DNA from: Spirochaeta sp.
GTDB taxonomy: Bacteria > Spirochaetota > Spirochaetia > DSM-27196 > Alkalispirochaetaceae
NCBI GenBank assembly: GCA_007117185.1
Contig: SKHA01000195.1
Location: forward strand, 1-9,327
DNA: 9,327 bases
Reading direction: 5' to 3'
A program made the position numbers and the translations under genes. A model generated the notes under the pieces. The model searched no databases, was not told the origin of the DNA, and was given only the letters and a program-made list of their open reading frames with translations. This document shows positions 1 to 7,769 of the stretch, in pieces. Within the stretch, counting starts at the first letter, position 1. Each line of letters starts with the position of its first letter.

Positions 1-1
1 C

Positions 2-745
2 GCCCGGGAATACCAGATCCTTGCAGGCCACAGCGGCCTCTTCTTCATCAACGAGCAGAGCTCCGGGCTGGTCCAGCTGGTATACGTGGATAATCTTGTC
101 CGTACCCGGGGGGGAGATTTCCTGTACAACCTTGAGCTGATGGAGATCGACCGACACGGTGAGACCCTGTTGCTCCACCAGGCGGTGCCCTTCGCCAGGG
201 TCATCCTGGATCGCCTGGTGATGCGCGGGGTGTACCGTGAGGACGATGGGTCCGGTAGACCCCGGACGATAACGCCGACGGTGATCGCTGGCGACGGAGT
301 CAAATATCAGGTACCCCTGGTGCCCACGGTGGACGAGATCGTTCAGTACGGTGGCGGCCCGGCCTCGCTGGAGCGCCTCTCCCTGGCGGAACTGTTCACC
401 GTGAGCGATCACTCTGGTCCTGTCCGGCAGTACGCCCTGGCGGTGCTCCTCGGGCGGTTGGTCCGCATCGCCGGTTTCTTTGCCCTCACCCTGGCGGCGG
501 CGGCGGTGAGTCGGCGCTACCGGAGCATGTACCTGGGCCCGCCGCCGCTCCTGGTGCTGCTGCTGCTGCCGGTGGTCCTGTGGGTCCTGTGGCTTGTTAT
601 TGATCTGGGCCGAGCTGTTGTCGCTGCAGCGGTGCAGACGCTGGCTCTCAGCCTTTCTCCAACGGTGGCGGTGATCACCGTGGTTCTGGCGGTTCTCACG
701 GTCATCCCCGTGAGTATCGCCGGACTCAGCCGGAGGGAACGGTAA
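2..745 (+). CDS. Membrane protein, C-terminal part (5' end outside window), unrecognised
   Basis: The reading frame is open from the left edge (base 2) to the TAA at 743-745, so the start lies outside the window. The GTG at 86 is internal and has no good ribosome binding site, so I do not take it as the start. About 247 residues are visible. The first ~140 are soluble and look beta-rich, with many alternating hydrophobic residues. They are followed by three hydrophobic segments at roughly visible residues 143-168, 182-201 and 221-242, then a short basic tail (SRRER). A beta-rich extracytoplasmic region followed by C-terminal membrane helices is reminiscent of LptF/LptG (YjgP/YjgQ) permeases, but I see no diagnostic motif and do not assign it. 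The stop overlaps the start of the DjlA-like gene by one base (TAATG), so the two are probably co-translated and may act at the same membrane. Confidence 0.75.
   Translation, partial: AREYQILAGHSGLFFINEQSSGLVQLVYVDNLVRTRGGDFLYNLELMEIDRHGETLLLHQAVPFARVILDRLVMRGVYREDDGSGRPRTITPTVIAGDGVKYQVPLVPTVDEIVQYGGGPASLERLSLAELFTVSDHSGPVRQYALAVLLGRLVRIAGFFALTLAAAAVSRRYRSMYLGPPPLLVLLLLPVVLWVLWLVIDLGRAVVAAAVQTLALSLSPTVAVITVVLAVLTVIPVSIAGLSRRER
732..737 (+). promoter_or_regulatory. Ribosome binding site of the DjlA-like gene
   Basis: GGAGGG lies 7 bp before ATG 745, inside the last codons of the upstream membrane-protein gene. It fixes the start within the TAATG overlap and supports translational coupling. 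Confidence 0.7.
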
Positions 746-1476
746 TGGGGCGCTACCTGGGGCGATTGCTGGGCGCCCTTCTGGGGCTCACCGGCGGTGT
801 GGTCGGGTTGTCCTTCGGCCTTCTTGCTGGATGGCTCGTTGACGAGTACCGCCGCAGCGCCCCCATGGGCGCAGGTTTTCAGCGGTTTCTGCGCCGGAGC
901 TCTCTGGAACACCGCCCCCGGCAGGTGCTGCTCAGCTCCTCCATGGCCCTGGCTGCAGAGGTTCTCGCTCTGAAGGGTACCACCACCCGGGAACACCTGG
1001 TGGAGACGGCGCACCTCCCCTGGCCTGTGGGAAAGCCCGCCCTTCGGTACGCCCTCCTGGAGCAGGCTCTGCTGCACCGGCAGCTCATCTCCGTGGTGGA
1101 CCTCACCGGCCGGGTGCGTGAACTCTGCCCGGACCACGTGGAGGAGCTGCTGAATCTGCTGCTTCAGGTTGCGGTCCTGCAGAACTCCCGGGTAACCCCG
1201 GCTGTGGAGCGCCACCTTCAGGAGATACGCTGCGGCCTGGGGCTTCAGGATCATCCCGGCGGCCTCGATCCCTGGAGCTGCCGCATCCTGGGGGTTTCAA
1301 CGGCTGCGGACCACCAGGAGATCCGCCGGGTGTACCGGTCTCTGGCGGCGCGGCTCCACCCGGATACCGCCGAGGGTCTCTCGGCGGTGCAGCAGGAGGA
1401 GCTCCGGGAAGCGTTCATCCGTGTCCGGGACGCCTGGGATACCCTCTCGGCGCAGCTGGCGGCGCGGCAGAACTGA
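745..1476 (+). CDS. DjlA-like membrane-anchored J-domain co-chaperone
   Basis: This 243-residue protein has the DjlA layout. Residues 5-32 form one Gly-rich transmembrane helix (LGRLLGALLGLTGGVVG...). Residues ~55-168 form a helical middle region in the position of DjlA's TerB-like domain. Residues ~176-238 form a C-terminal J domain with the invariant HPD at 205-207, preceded by basic helix II (EIRRVYRSLAARL). J domains use HPD to stimulate DnaK ATPase, so this protein should recruit DnaK to the inner membrane. E. coli DjlA is similar in length (271 aa), has the same order, and its N-terminal helix is also Gly-rich and mediates dimerisation. The middle region lacks clear TerB acidic metal-binding residues, so the TerB call rests on position and helical content only. 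The start is ATG 745 with GGAGGG at 732-737, overlapping the upstream stop. The gene ends 12 bp from the converging murA. Confidence 0.82.
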   Translation: MGRYLGRLLGALLGLTGGVVGLSFGLLAGWLVDEYRRSAPMGAGFQRFLRRSSLEHRPRQVLLSSSMALAAEVLALKGTTTREHLVETAHLPWPVGKPALRYALLEQALLHRQLISVVDLTGRVRELCPDHVEELLNLLLQVAVLQNSRVTPAVERHLQEIRCGLGLQDHPGGLDPWSCRILGVSTAADHQEIRRVYRSLAARLHPDTAEGLSAVQQEELREAFIRVRDAWDTLSAQLAARQN

Positions 1477-1488
1477 CGGTAGACGATC

Positions 1489-2781
<1,293 letters not shown>

Positions 2782-2788
2782 TTCGATT

Positions 2789-3748
2789 CTACTCCAGACC
2801 TCGTGTTCGCACCGGTTCCGAGACCAACGGGTTCAACTGGACCTCCAGAACGACACGATAGATGTTTCCGTTCAGGGAGATCTCGTGGGGAAGATCCCAT
2901 CGCGCCGCATCGATGGGCAGGGCCAGCTCCATCAACCGCGGTACCACCACGGTGTGAATGCTCCCCAGTGACGACGCCGGGGGGGACCCCTCCACCGGCA
3001 CGAGCACGTGGTCCGGTATGGCCACCACTTCGTTTCGCAGGATTCGTTCCAGCCGATCCAGGGCCGCGTTGGCACGACGCAGCACCGGCACCGAAGCGAG
3101 AAGTACCAGGTCCTGTCGGTCCCAGCGGTACGCTTCCACCAGCAGTTCCCGGCGCCCGTCCATCTCAAAGACGATGGAGGAGCGAACGATCTCCAACTCG
3201 CCGTCGGCGCTGAGATCCCGGAAGGAAAGGCGTGAAACCGGCGAGAGGGGTACCAGCAGCACGTAGGCACGGGGCATTCCCGCGTCAAATACCACCAGGG
3301 TCTGTTCCTGCCCCGAGCACAGGAGGGTACCGGAGAAGCCATCCACTCGGGGCGGGGTGAGCTGCAGCGGACTGAACTCCATGATCCGGCAGTCGCTGCC
3401 GATAGCGACGGCAACGCCCTCCGGGGTGGTGGTGGATATGCGCACCGCCAGCAACTCGTCGTCCCGCTCGGCCAGAGCCAGGATAACTCCGCTGCTGGCA
3501 ACGGCAACCGCATCCTCTCCGTCCACGCTGGTGAGGATAAGCCCCTGGGGTTCCATTGCCGATGTCCGCAGAACCACCTCTTCCGGAGGCAGCACCGGCT
3601 GCTCCAGCGCCGAGGATGCGGGATCGTCAGCCCCCGCATCGGGCCCTGCGGGGATACCGCTGCGGGCGGCGCCACCGAGCAGGGAAGCACAGCCGCCAAG
3701 AATAGCGACCACCGCCGCTGCAATGATAATCGGGTAAAGCCTGGACAT
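2789..3748 (-). CDS. Putative lipoprotein, function unknown, co-transcribed with murA
   Basis: This is a 319-residue predicted secreted lipoprotein. The N-terminus has a short basic start (MSR), a hydrophobic core at 4-17 and a relaxed lipobox AILGGC with the acylated Cys at 20. Gly at -1 and Gly at -2 are unusual for enterics but fit the loose lipoboxes of spirochaetes. Residues ~25-55 are Ala/Gly/Pro/Asp-rich and probably an unstructured tether. The rest looks like beta strands with two Cys (C120, C144) that could pair. A DLSADGELEIV segment at 178-188 resembles the DxxxDGxxE turn of FG-GAP/VCBS-type beta repeats, but one copy is not enough to assign the fold. I do not recognise the family. 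The ATG at 3748 is the first start in frame. Its nearest purine-rich stretch (AGGGGA) is 16 nt upstream, so translation may be weak. The gene lies 7 bp before murA and is probably expressed with it. Confidence 0.78.
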   Translation of the reverse strand: MSRLYPIIIAAAVVAILGGCASLLGGAARSGIPAGPDAGADDPASSALEQPVLPPEEVVLRTSAMEPQGLILTSVDGEDAVAVASSGVILALAERDDELLAVRISTTTPEGVAVAIGSDCRIMEFSPLQLTPPRVDGFSGTLLCSGQEQTLVVFDAGMPRAYVLLVPLSPVSRLSFRDLSADGELEIVRSSIVFEMDGRRELLVEAYRWDRQDLVLLASVPVLRRANAALDRLERILRNEVVAIPDHVLVPVEGSPPASSLGSIHTVVVPRLMELALPIDAARWDLPHEISLNGNIYRVVLEVQLNPLVSEPVRTRGLE

Positions 3749-3789
3749 ACTTGCATCAAAGGTATCCCCTTACTACAGTGGTCCGCAAG
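3749..3789. promoter_or_regulatory. Short divergent intergenic region, lipoprotein-murA versus aspartate kinase-thrC
   Basis: Only 41 bp separate the two divergent starts, so each promoter must lie here or reach into the opposite gene. On the plus strand TACTAC (3771-3776) could be a -10 element, which would start transcription only a few bases before ATG 3790. A TTGCAT at 3751-3756 is 14 bp from it, too close for a good -35. I see no clear operator, attenuator leader or riboswitch, so no threonine-responsive leader peptide is apparent. Confidence 0.35.
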
Positions 3790-5196
3790 ATGAAAGTGAT
3801 GAAATTCGGGGGAAGCTCCCTGGCAGACAGCGGTCGGATTCGCTCTGTCCTCACAATAATTGGCGCTGCGCGGCGGGAGTCGCCGGTCGCGGTGGTGCTC
3901 TCGGCGATGAAGGGCGTCACTGATGCGCTCATCTCCGCCGCCCGCAGTGCCGAGCAGGGGGATCAGCGGTACCGTCAGGTTGTCCAGGAACTTCGGGACC
4001 GGCACCTGCAGGTGGTGCGGGATCTCCTGGCTGCTGACCATCGGCAGAGCCTCGAGGACCGGGTGGACGAGATGCTCGACGAGCTTGAAGAGCTGCTCCA
4101 CGGGGTAGACTTGATTCGGGAGTGCTCGCCCCGAACGATGGATCTGATCGTGAGCTTCGGTGAGCGCCTCAACTGCCGTACCGTAGCGGCGGTACTCTCA
4201 GGAACCGGGGTCGACGGGGTCTACGTGGACGCCCGCGGAATGATCAGAACGGATGGCAACCACGGCAGCGCTATGGTGGATTTTTCCGGTACCTACCAGG
4301 AGACAGCCCGGGTTCTTCAGGAGCTGGAGGACGCCGTTCCGGTGATCACCGGCTTCATTGCCTCCTCCCCGGACGGAGTCACCACCACCCTTGGGCGCAA
4401 CGGTTCGGACTACACCGCCTCCCTGGTGGGCGCGGCTCTTGCCGCCGATGCGGTGGAGATCTGGACTGATGTTGACGGGGTGATGAGCGCTGATCCGCGG
4501 TATGTCCCCTCGGCGTTCGTCGTTCCCGAGCTGAGTCTGCAGGAGGCGATGGAGCTCTCCTACTTCGGCGCCGAGGTAATCCATCCGTACACGATGATCC
4601 CGGCGGTGGAGCGGCGTATTCCCCTGTGGATCAAGAACACCCTTAACCCCGCCGCCCGGGGTACGCGGATCACCGACCAGCAACCCCAGCGGGACCTCCC
4701 GGTGACGGGGATCGCCTCCATCGAAAACGTGGCCCTGATAAACGTTGAAGGAGGCGGCATGCTGGGAATCCCCGGGATCGCCTCGCGGGTCTTCGGCGCC
4801 CTTGCCCGGGCTCAGACCAACGTAATCATGATCTCCCAGGCATCCAGCGAGCACAGTATCTGTATCTGCGTGCGGGAGTCCCAGCTGAATCAGGCGTGCC
4901 GGTTTCTTCGGGAGGAGCTGACCCCGGAGTTGGAGAGCCGGCGGATCGATCAATTTGAAGAGCAGCCCAGCCTGGAGATCATTGCGGTGATCGGGGGCAG
5001 CATGCGGGGTAACCCCGGGATCGCCGGGCGCCTGTTCAGCGCCCTTGGTGAGGCCGGGCTCAATATTCTGGCCATCGCCCAGGGGTCCAGCGAGATGAAC
5101 ATCTCCTTCGTGGTCCGCCGGGAGGATCGCAAGCTGGCGCTGAATGTGGTTCACGACGCCTTTTTCGCGGCGCCGAAGCAGGAGGGCACCCGGTGA
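3790..5196 (+). CDS. Aspartate kinase, monofunctional, ThrA-type with two ACT domains
   Basis: The enzyme phosphorylates L-aspartate with ATP, the entry step to threonine, methionine and lysine/diaminopimelate. Counting from ATG 3790 it has 468 residues. Motifs are KFGGSS at 5-10, SFGERLN at 122-128, GRNGSDYTA at 202-210, TDVDGVMSADP at 226-236 and ELSYFGAEVIHP at 255-266. Two C-terminal ACT domains (about 305-380 and 395-460) carry the expected SQASSEHSI and AQGSSEMNI strands, implying feedback inhibition by an end product. The sequence most resembles the kinase half of bifunctional ThrA, but it stops where the homoserine dehydrogenase would begin. A TTG at 3751 and GTGs at 3778 and 3781 would add 13 or fewer residues. 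I chose ATG 3790 because the family starts right at this beta strand, although no clear Shine-Dalgarno precedes it. It overlaps thrC by 4 bp. I give no symbol because lysC and thrA are both defensible. Confidence 0.95.
   Translation: MKVMKFGGSSLADSGRIRSVLTIIGAARRESPVAVVLSAMKGVTDALISAARSAEQGDQRYRQVVQELRDRHLQVVRDLLAADHRQSLEDRVDEMLDELEELLHGVDLIRECSPRTMDLIVSFGERLNCRTVAAVLSGTGVDGVYVDARGMIRTDGNHGSAMVDFSGTYQETARVLQELEDAVPVITGFIASSPDGVTTTLGRNGSDYTASLVGAALAADAVEIWTDVDGVMSADPRYVPSAFVVPELSLQEAMELSYFGAEVIHPYTMIPAVERRIPLWIKNTLNPAARGTRITDQQPQRDLPVTGIASIENVALINVEGGGMLGIPGIASRVFGALARAQTNVIMISQASSEHSICICVRESQLNQACRFLREELTPELESRRIDQFEEQPSLEIIAVIGGSMRGNPGIAGRLFSALGEAGLNILAIAQGSSEMNISFVVRREDRKLALNVVHDAFFAAPKQEGTR
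5181..5186 (+). promoter_or_regulatory. Ribosome binding site deciding the GTG start of thrC
   Basis: GGAGGG sits 6 bp before GTG 5193. It selects this non-ATG start over the ATG at 5217, which would remove the conserved first strand (MRFVSTRN). The GTGA overlap with the aspartate kinase stop implies translational coupling. Confidence 0.7.
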
Positions 5197-6512
5197 GATT
5201 TGTCAGTACCAGAAACATGGAAGCCACGCCGGTGACCTTCCCGGAGGCGCTCTTTCGGGGGCTGGCCCCGGACGGCGGGCTGTACCACCCGGTGGATGAA
5301 CCTGACCTGCGAACGGTGGTCCGGAGCCTTGGTGCGGACGCGTCCTTCGTGGATGTTGCCGGGGCTATGATCCAGGGGCTCTTCGGTGAAGAATACGATG
5401 CTGCAGCGGCCCGGGCTCTCGCCCAGGAGTCCTTTCCCTTTGAACCGGTTCTCCGCCCGCTGGAGCCGGGCATCGATATCCTGGAACTCTTTCACGGCCC
5501 TTCATGCGCGTTCAAGGACTTCGGTGCCGGGTTTCTGGCGGCCACGATGGAAGCGGAGCTGCGTCGCCGGGGTGGACGGGCGGTGGTGCTCACCGCCACC
5601 AGCGGCGACACCGGCAGCGCGGTGGCCCAGGCGTTCCACGGGAGGGACCGGATCGACGTGGTGATCCTGTACCCCTCCGGACGGGTGAGCCCGTTGCAGG
5701 AACAGCAGCTTACCACCCTGGGCGGGAACGTCCTCGCCCTGGAGGTGAACGGCTCCTTTGACGACTGCCAGCGCATGGTCAAGGAGGCGTTCGGTGACAG
5801 CGAGATCACTGCGGCGGTACCCCTCACCTCCGCCAACAGCATCAACGTGGGGCGTCTGATTCCGCAGAGCTTCTATTATGTCTGGGCGTTTGCCCAATGC
5901 AAGGACGAGGTGGAGGACGAACTGCTCTTCTGCGTCCCCAGTGGAAACTTTGGCAACCTCACCGCGGGGGTCCTGGCGTGGCGCTGGGGCATGGCAGTGG
6001 CCGGATTCATCGCCGCCACCAACGCCAACGATGTGATACCGGAGTACCTGCGGACGGGGGTCTTCACCCCCCGGGAGTCAATCCACACCCTGGCCAATGC
6101 GATGGACGTGGGCAATCCCAGCAACTTCGAGCGGCTGCAGCAGATCTTCGGGGGGTTCGTTCCGGCGACGCTGCTCACCGGACGCGGGGTGGACGACGCC
6201 GCTATCCGCGCCACCATGGCCGACGTGTATCGCTCAACAGGGATGATCGTCTGCCCCCACACCGCCACGGGGATTCACGCCGCCCGGCAGCGAAGGGCAG
6301 AGGAACCCGGCAGTGACATGCGGATCATCACCCTGGCCACCGCCCACCCCGCCAAATTCGTGGAGGTCTGCGAGGATGCGCTTGGGGTGAGTCCGGAGAT
6401 ACCCTCCCGTCTTGCCCGCCTGATGGAACGCACGAAAGTGGCGTTGCCGGTGGATCGCTCCGCCGCGGCGCTGAAGAAGGTGCTTCTGGAGCGGTTCAGC
6501 TACTCCACGTAG
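5193..6512 (+). CDS. thrC: Threonine synthase
   Basis: This PLP enzyme converts O-phospho-L-homoserine to L-threonine plus phosphate, the last step of threonine synthesis, in the cytoplasm. The 439 residues match the E. coli-type (class II) enzymes of ~430. The N-terminal domain includes APDGGLYHP at 25-33. The PLP lysine is K108 in CAFKDFGAG, equivalent to E. coli K107. TATSGDTGSAVA at 135-145 and PSGNFGNLTAG at 249-259 are the cofactor-phosphate and substrate loops. DVGNPSNFERL lies at 305-315 and TAHPAKF at 383-389. No key motif is missing. It starts at GTG 5193 inside the end of the aspartate kinase gene (GTGA overlap), so kinase and synthase should be made in step. Homoserine dehydrogenase and homoserine kinase are needed between them and must be encoded elsewhere. 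Its TAG (6510-6512) overlaps the tail of the converging HD-domain gene by 13 bp. Confidence 0.97.
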   Translation: MRFVSTRNMEATPVTFPEALFRGLAPDGGLYHPVDEPDLRTVVRSLGADASFVDVAGAMIQGLFGEEYDAAAARALAQESFPFEPVLRPLEPGIDILELFHGPSCAFKDFGAGFLAATMEAELRRRGGRAVVLTATSGDTGSAVAQAFHGRDRIDVVILYPSGRVSPLQEQQLTTLGGNVLALEVNGSFDDCQRMVKEAFGDSEITAAVPLTSANSINVGRLIPQSFYYVWAFAQCKDEVEDELLFCVPSGNFGNLTAGVLAWRWGMAVAGFIAATNANDVIPEYLRTGVFTPRESIHTLANAMDVGNPSNFERLQQIFGGFVPATLLTGRGVDDAAIRATMADVYRSTGMIVCPHTATGIHAARQRRAEEPGSDMRIITLATAHPAKFVEVCEDALGVSPEIPSRLARLMERTKVALPVDRSAAALKKVLLERFSYST

Positions 6513-7615
6513 AGCCGCATCAACCCGGGGGCCTGGCGGCGGCGGTGCTTCAGGTAACTCCGATAAACCCGGCAGGCCCGGTAGTAGCCGTCGGGGCCGC
6601 GGTAGGTTGAGCTCAGATCGCAGCGATAGACCTCAAGGAGTCGCGGAAACAACTCCGACGACATCACCGGGTCACGGCGGTGCTCTGGCAGCCGCTCCAG
6701 CGCCCCCGGCATCATGTGATGGCGAATGAGCCACTGCACATCCCGGATCAGCTCCCGGGGAAACTCCAACCGTCCCAGAATCTTCCCCGCCAGGTCCGCG
6801 CCGATATCCGCGTGGTTGGCAAAGCGGTGGACGCCATCCGGCCGGGCGTAGGGTTTGCCCGCGTCGTGAAGCAGCAGTGCCAGGGAGACCCGTAGGTCCC
6901 ACCGCTTGCGGTAGCGCATCGTCTCCACCGTGTGCCGCCAGACGTTACCCTCGGGATGCCCTTCTTTGCTGTGGTCGGTGGTATCCATCAGGGCCAGCTC
7001 CGGCAGGACCTGATCCAGATAGCCCCCGGAGCGCAGCAGCTCCAGCCCCCGGGCAGAAAACGGCCCGGTGAGAATCTGCGAGAGCAGCAGGCGGTGGAAC
7101 GCCGCCGGCAGGGCAAGGTCTGGCTGCCAGGGCGTTGGGGGTGCTGCCGGGACAAAGGGGAATCGCGAGCACAGTAGCGCCGCCTCAAGGGCGTGTAACC
7201 CCGGAACCGGGAGGGCGTCCTCGTCCCGGGCCATTCGCTGCCGGGCCTCCTTCAGGAGCGGATACAGCTCGTGGGGGTCGGAGAACGCCCGCCGGTGGGG
7301 GTCGTAGCTGAACTGCAGTAGCGGATGCTCCGATTCTCCGATGACCTGGGCGGTATCGCCGTCGTTGCTGCGTATCAGGATCTCTCCCTCGTCGTGGGGA
7401 ACCAGAAGGTCCCATCGGGGCAACCCGGGAAACCGCAGCGTTTCAAAGACCCGGGCCAGATCCGTCACCGCCAGGTCCGCTTCCATGGTGGTAACCGCCC
7501 CCGGTCGCACCCCGAAGAACACCTCCAGCGCGCTCACCCCAACCAGGCGGTACGGCAGGGCCTGTCGATCCAGAGTTTCCAGTTCAAGAAATGTCCCCGG
7601 GCGGTGCTGTGTCAT
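6500..7615 (-). CDS. HD-domain protein of CCA-adding-enzyme type with degenerate nucleotidyltransferase domain
   Basis: This 371-residue protein follows the CCA-adding enzyme/poly(A) polymerase layout with an HD phosphohydrolase tail. The head region LVGVSALEVFFG (24-35) aligns with the family's LVGGAVRDLLLG, but the GG pair has become GV and the Arg is lost. EADLAV (45-50) stands where DxDLAT holds the catalytic carboxylates, with one Asp replaced by Glu. The neck region keeps the usual helices (LHALEAALLCSRFPF, 140-154; FSARGLELLRSGGYL, 186-200). The HD domain looks intact: NVWRHT with H228, LLLHDAGKP with H250-D251, FANHAD with H268, H299/H300 and CDLSST with D333. I infer a metal-dependent phosphohydrolase or RNA-binding role with little or no nucleotide addition; the true CCA enzyme is probably elsewhere. 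ATG 7615 is the first start after an in-frame TGA and has no clear ribosome binding site. Confidence 0.85.
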   Translation of the reverse strand: MTQHRPGTFLELETLDRQALPYRLVGVSALEVFFGVRPGAVTTMEADLAVTDLARVFETLRFPGLPRWDLLVPHDEGEILIRSNDGDTAQVIGESEHPLLQFSYDPHRRAFSDPHELYPLLKEARQRMARDEDALPVPGLHALEAALLCSRFPFVPAAPPTPWQPDLALPAAFHRLLLSQILTGPFSARGLELLRSGGYLDQVLPELALMDTTDHSKEGHPEGNVWRHTVETMRYRKRWDLRVSLALLLHDAGKPYARPDGVHRFANHADIGADLAGKILGRLEFPRELIRDVQWLIRHHMMPGALERLPEHRRDPVMSSELFPRLLEVYRCDLSSTYRGPDGYYRACRVYRSYLKHRRRQAPGLMRLYVE

Positions 7616-7769
7616 CGCAGTTCAAGATACCAGCGCCGGCCCCGGAGGGTCCACTTGAATAACCGCACCGGTTTCCCGATTCTATCTGGGGCGGGTGTGG
7701 GTGATCATGGTACGGTTATGCTGGCGAACCCTCGTTCCGTCTGGCCGGAAAATGCGGTAGGGTAGGTGC
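7616..7769. promoter_or_regulatory. Divergent intergenic region, HD-domain gene versus EIIA-DAC gene
   Basis: These 154 bp hold no ORF I would call a gene. They should carry the promoters of both flanking genes. On the plus strand TATGCT (7717-7722) could be a -10, but no matching -35 sits 17 bp upstream. On the minus strand TAGAAT (bases 7679-7684) is a possible -10 for the HD gene with only a weak -35 (TGATCA). TTGAAT at 7655-7660 lacks a good -10 partner. No clear operator repeat or riboswitch fold is visible. Confidence 0.35.

Noticed and set aside
86..88. GTG 86 as the true start of the first gene
   Set aside because: The frame is open to the window edge with coding-like sequence before it, and no Shine-Dalgarno precedes the GTG.
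517..1254. 245-codon minus-strand ORF opposite the end of the membrane protein and the DjlA-like gene
   Set aside because: It is antisense across the junction of two coupled genes and low complexity (Gln/His/Ala). The sense frames have clear membrane helices and a J domain.
1477..1488. Terminator between the DjlA-like gene and murA
   Set aside because: The gap is only 12 bp and I could not find a stable hairpin or T-run in or around it.
3751..3789. N-terminal extension of the aspartate kinase from TTG 3751
   Set aside because: The 13 extra residues have no counterpart in the family, which begins at MKVMKFGGSS, and would leave almost no room for the divergent promoters.
2932..4101. 389-codon minus-strand ORF over the lipoprotein and the start of the aspartate kinase
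   Set aside because: It overlaps the lipoprotein gene out of frame and the kinase gene antisense. Its composition is dominated by Arg, Ser, Trp and Cys runs with no recognisable domain.
4198..5154. 318-codon minus-strand ORF opposite the aspartate kinase
   Set aside because: It is a shadow of conserved kinase and ACT codons. It is rich in Gly/His/Asp/Leu with no motif, and no upstream ribosome binding site supports it.
7616..7769. c-di-AMP (ydaO-type) or other riboswitch upstream of the cyclase gene
   Set aside because: The region is short and GC-rich. I could not recognise the conserved elements of any riboswitch class or a convincing set of paired helices.
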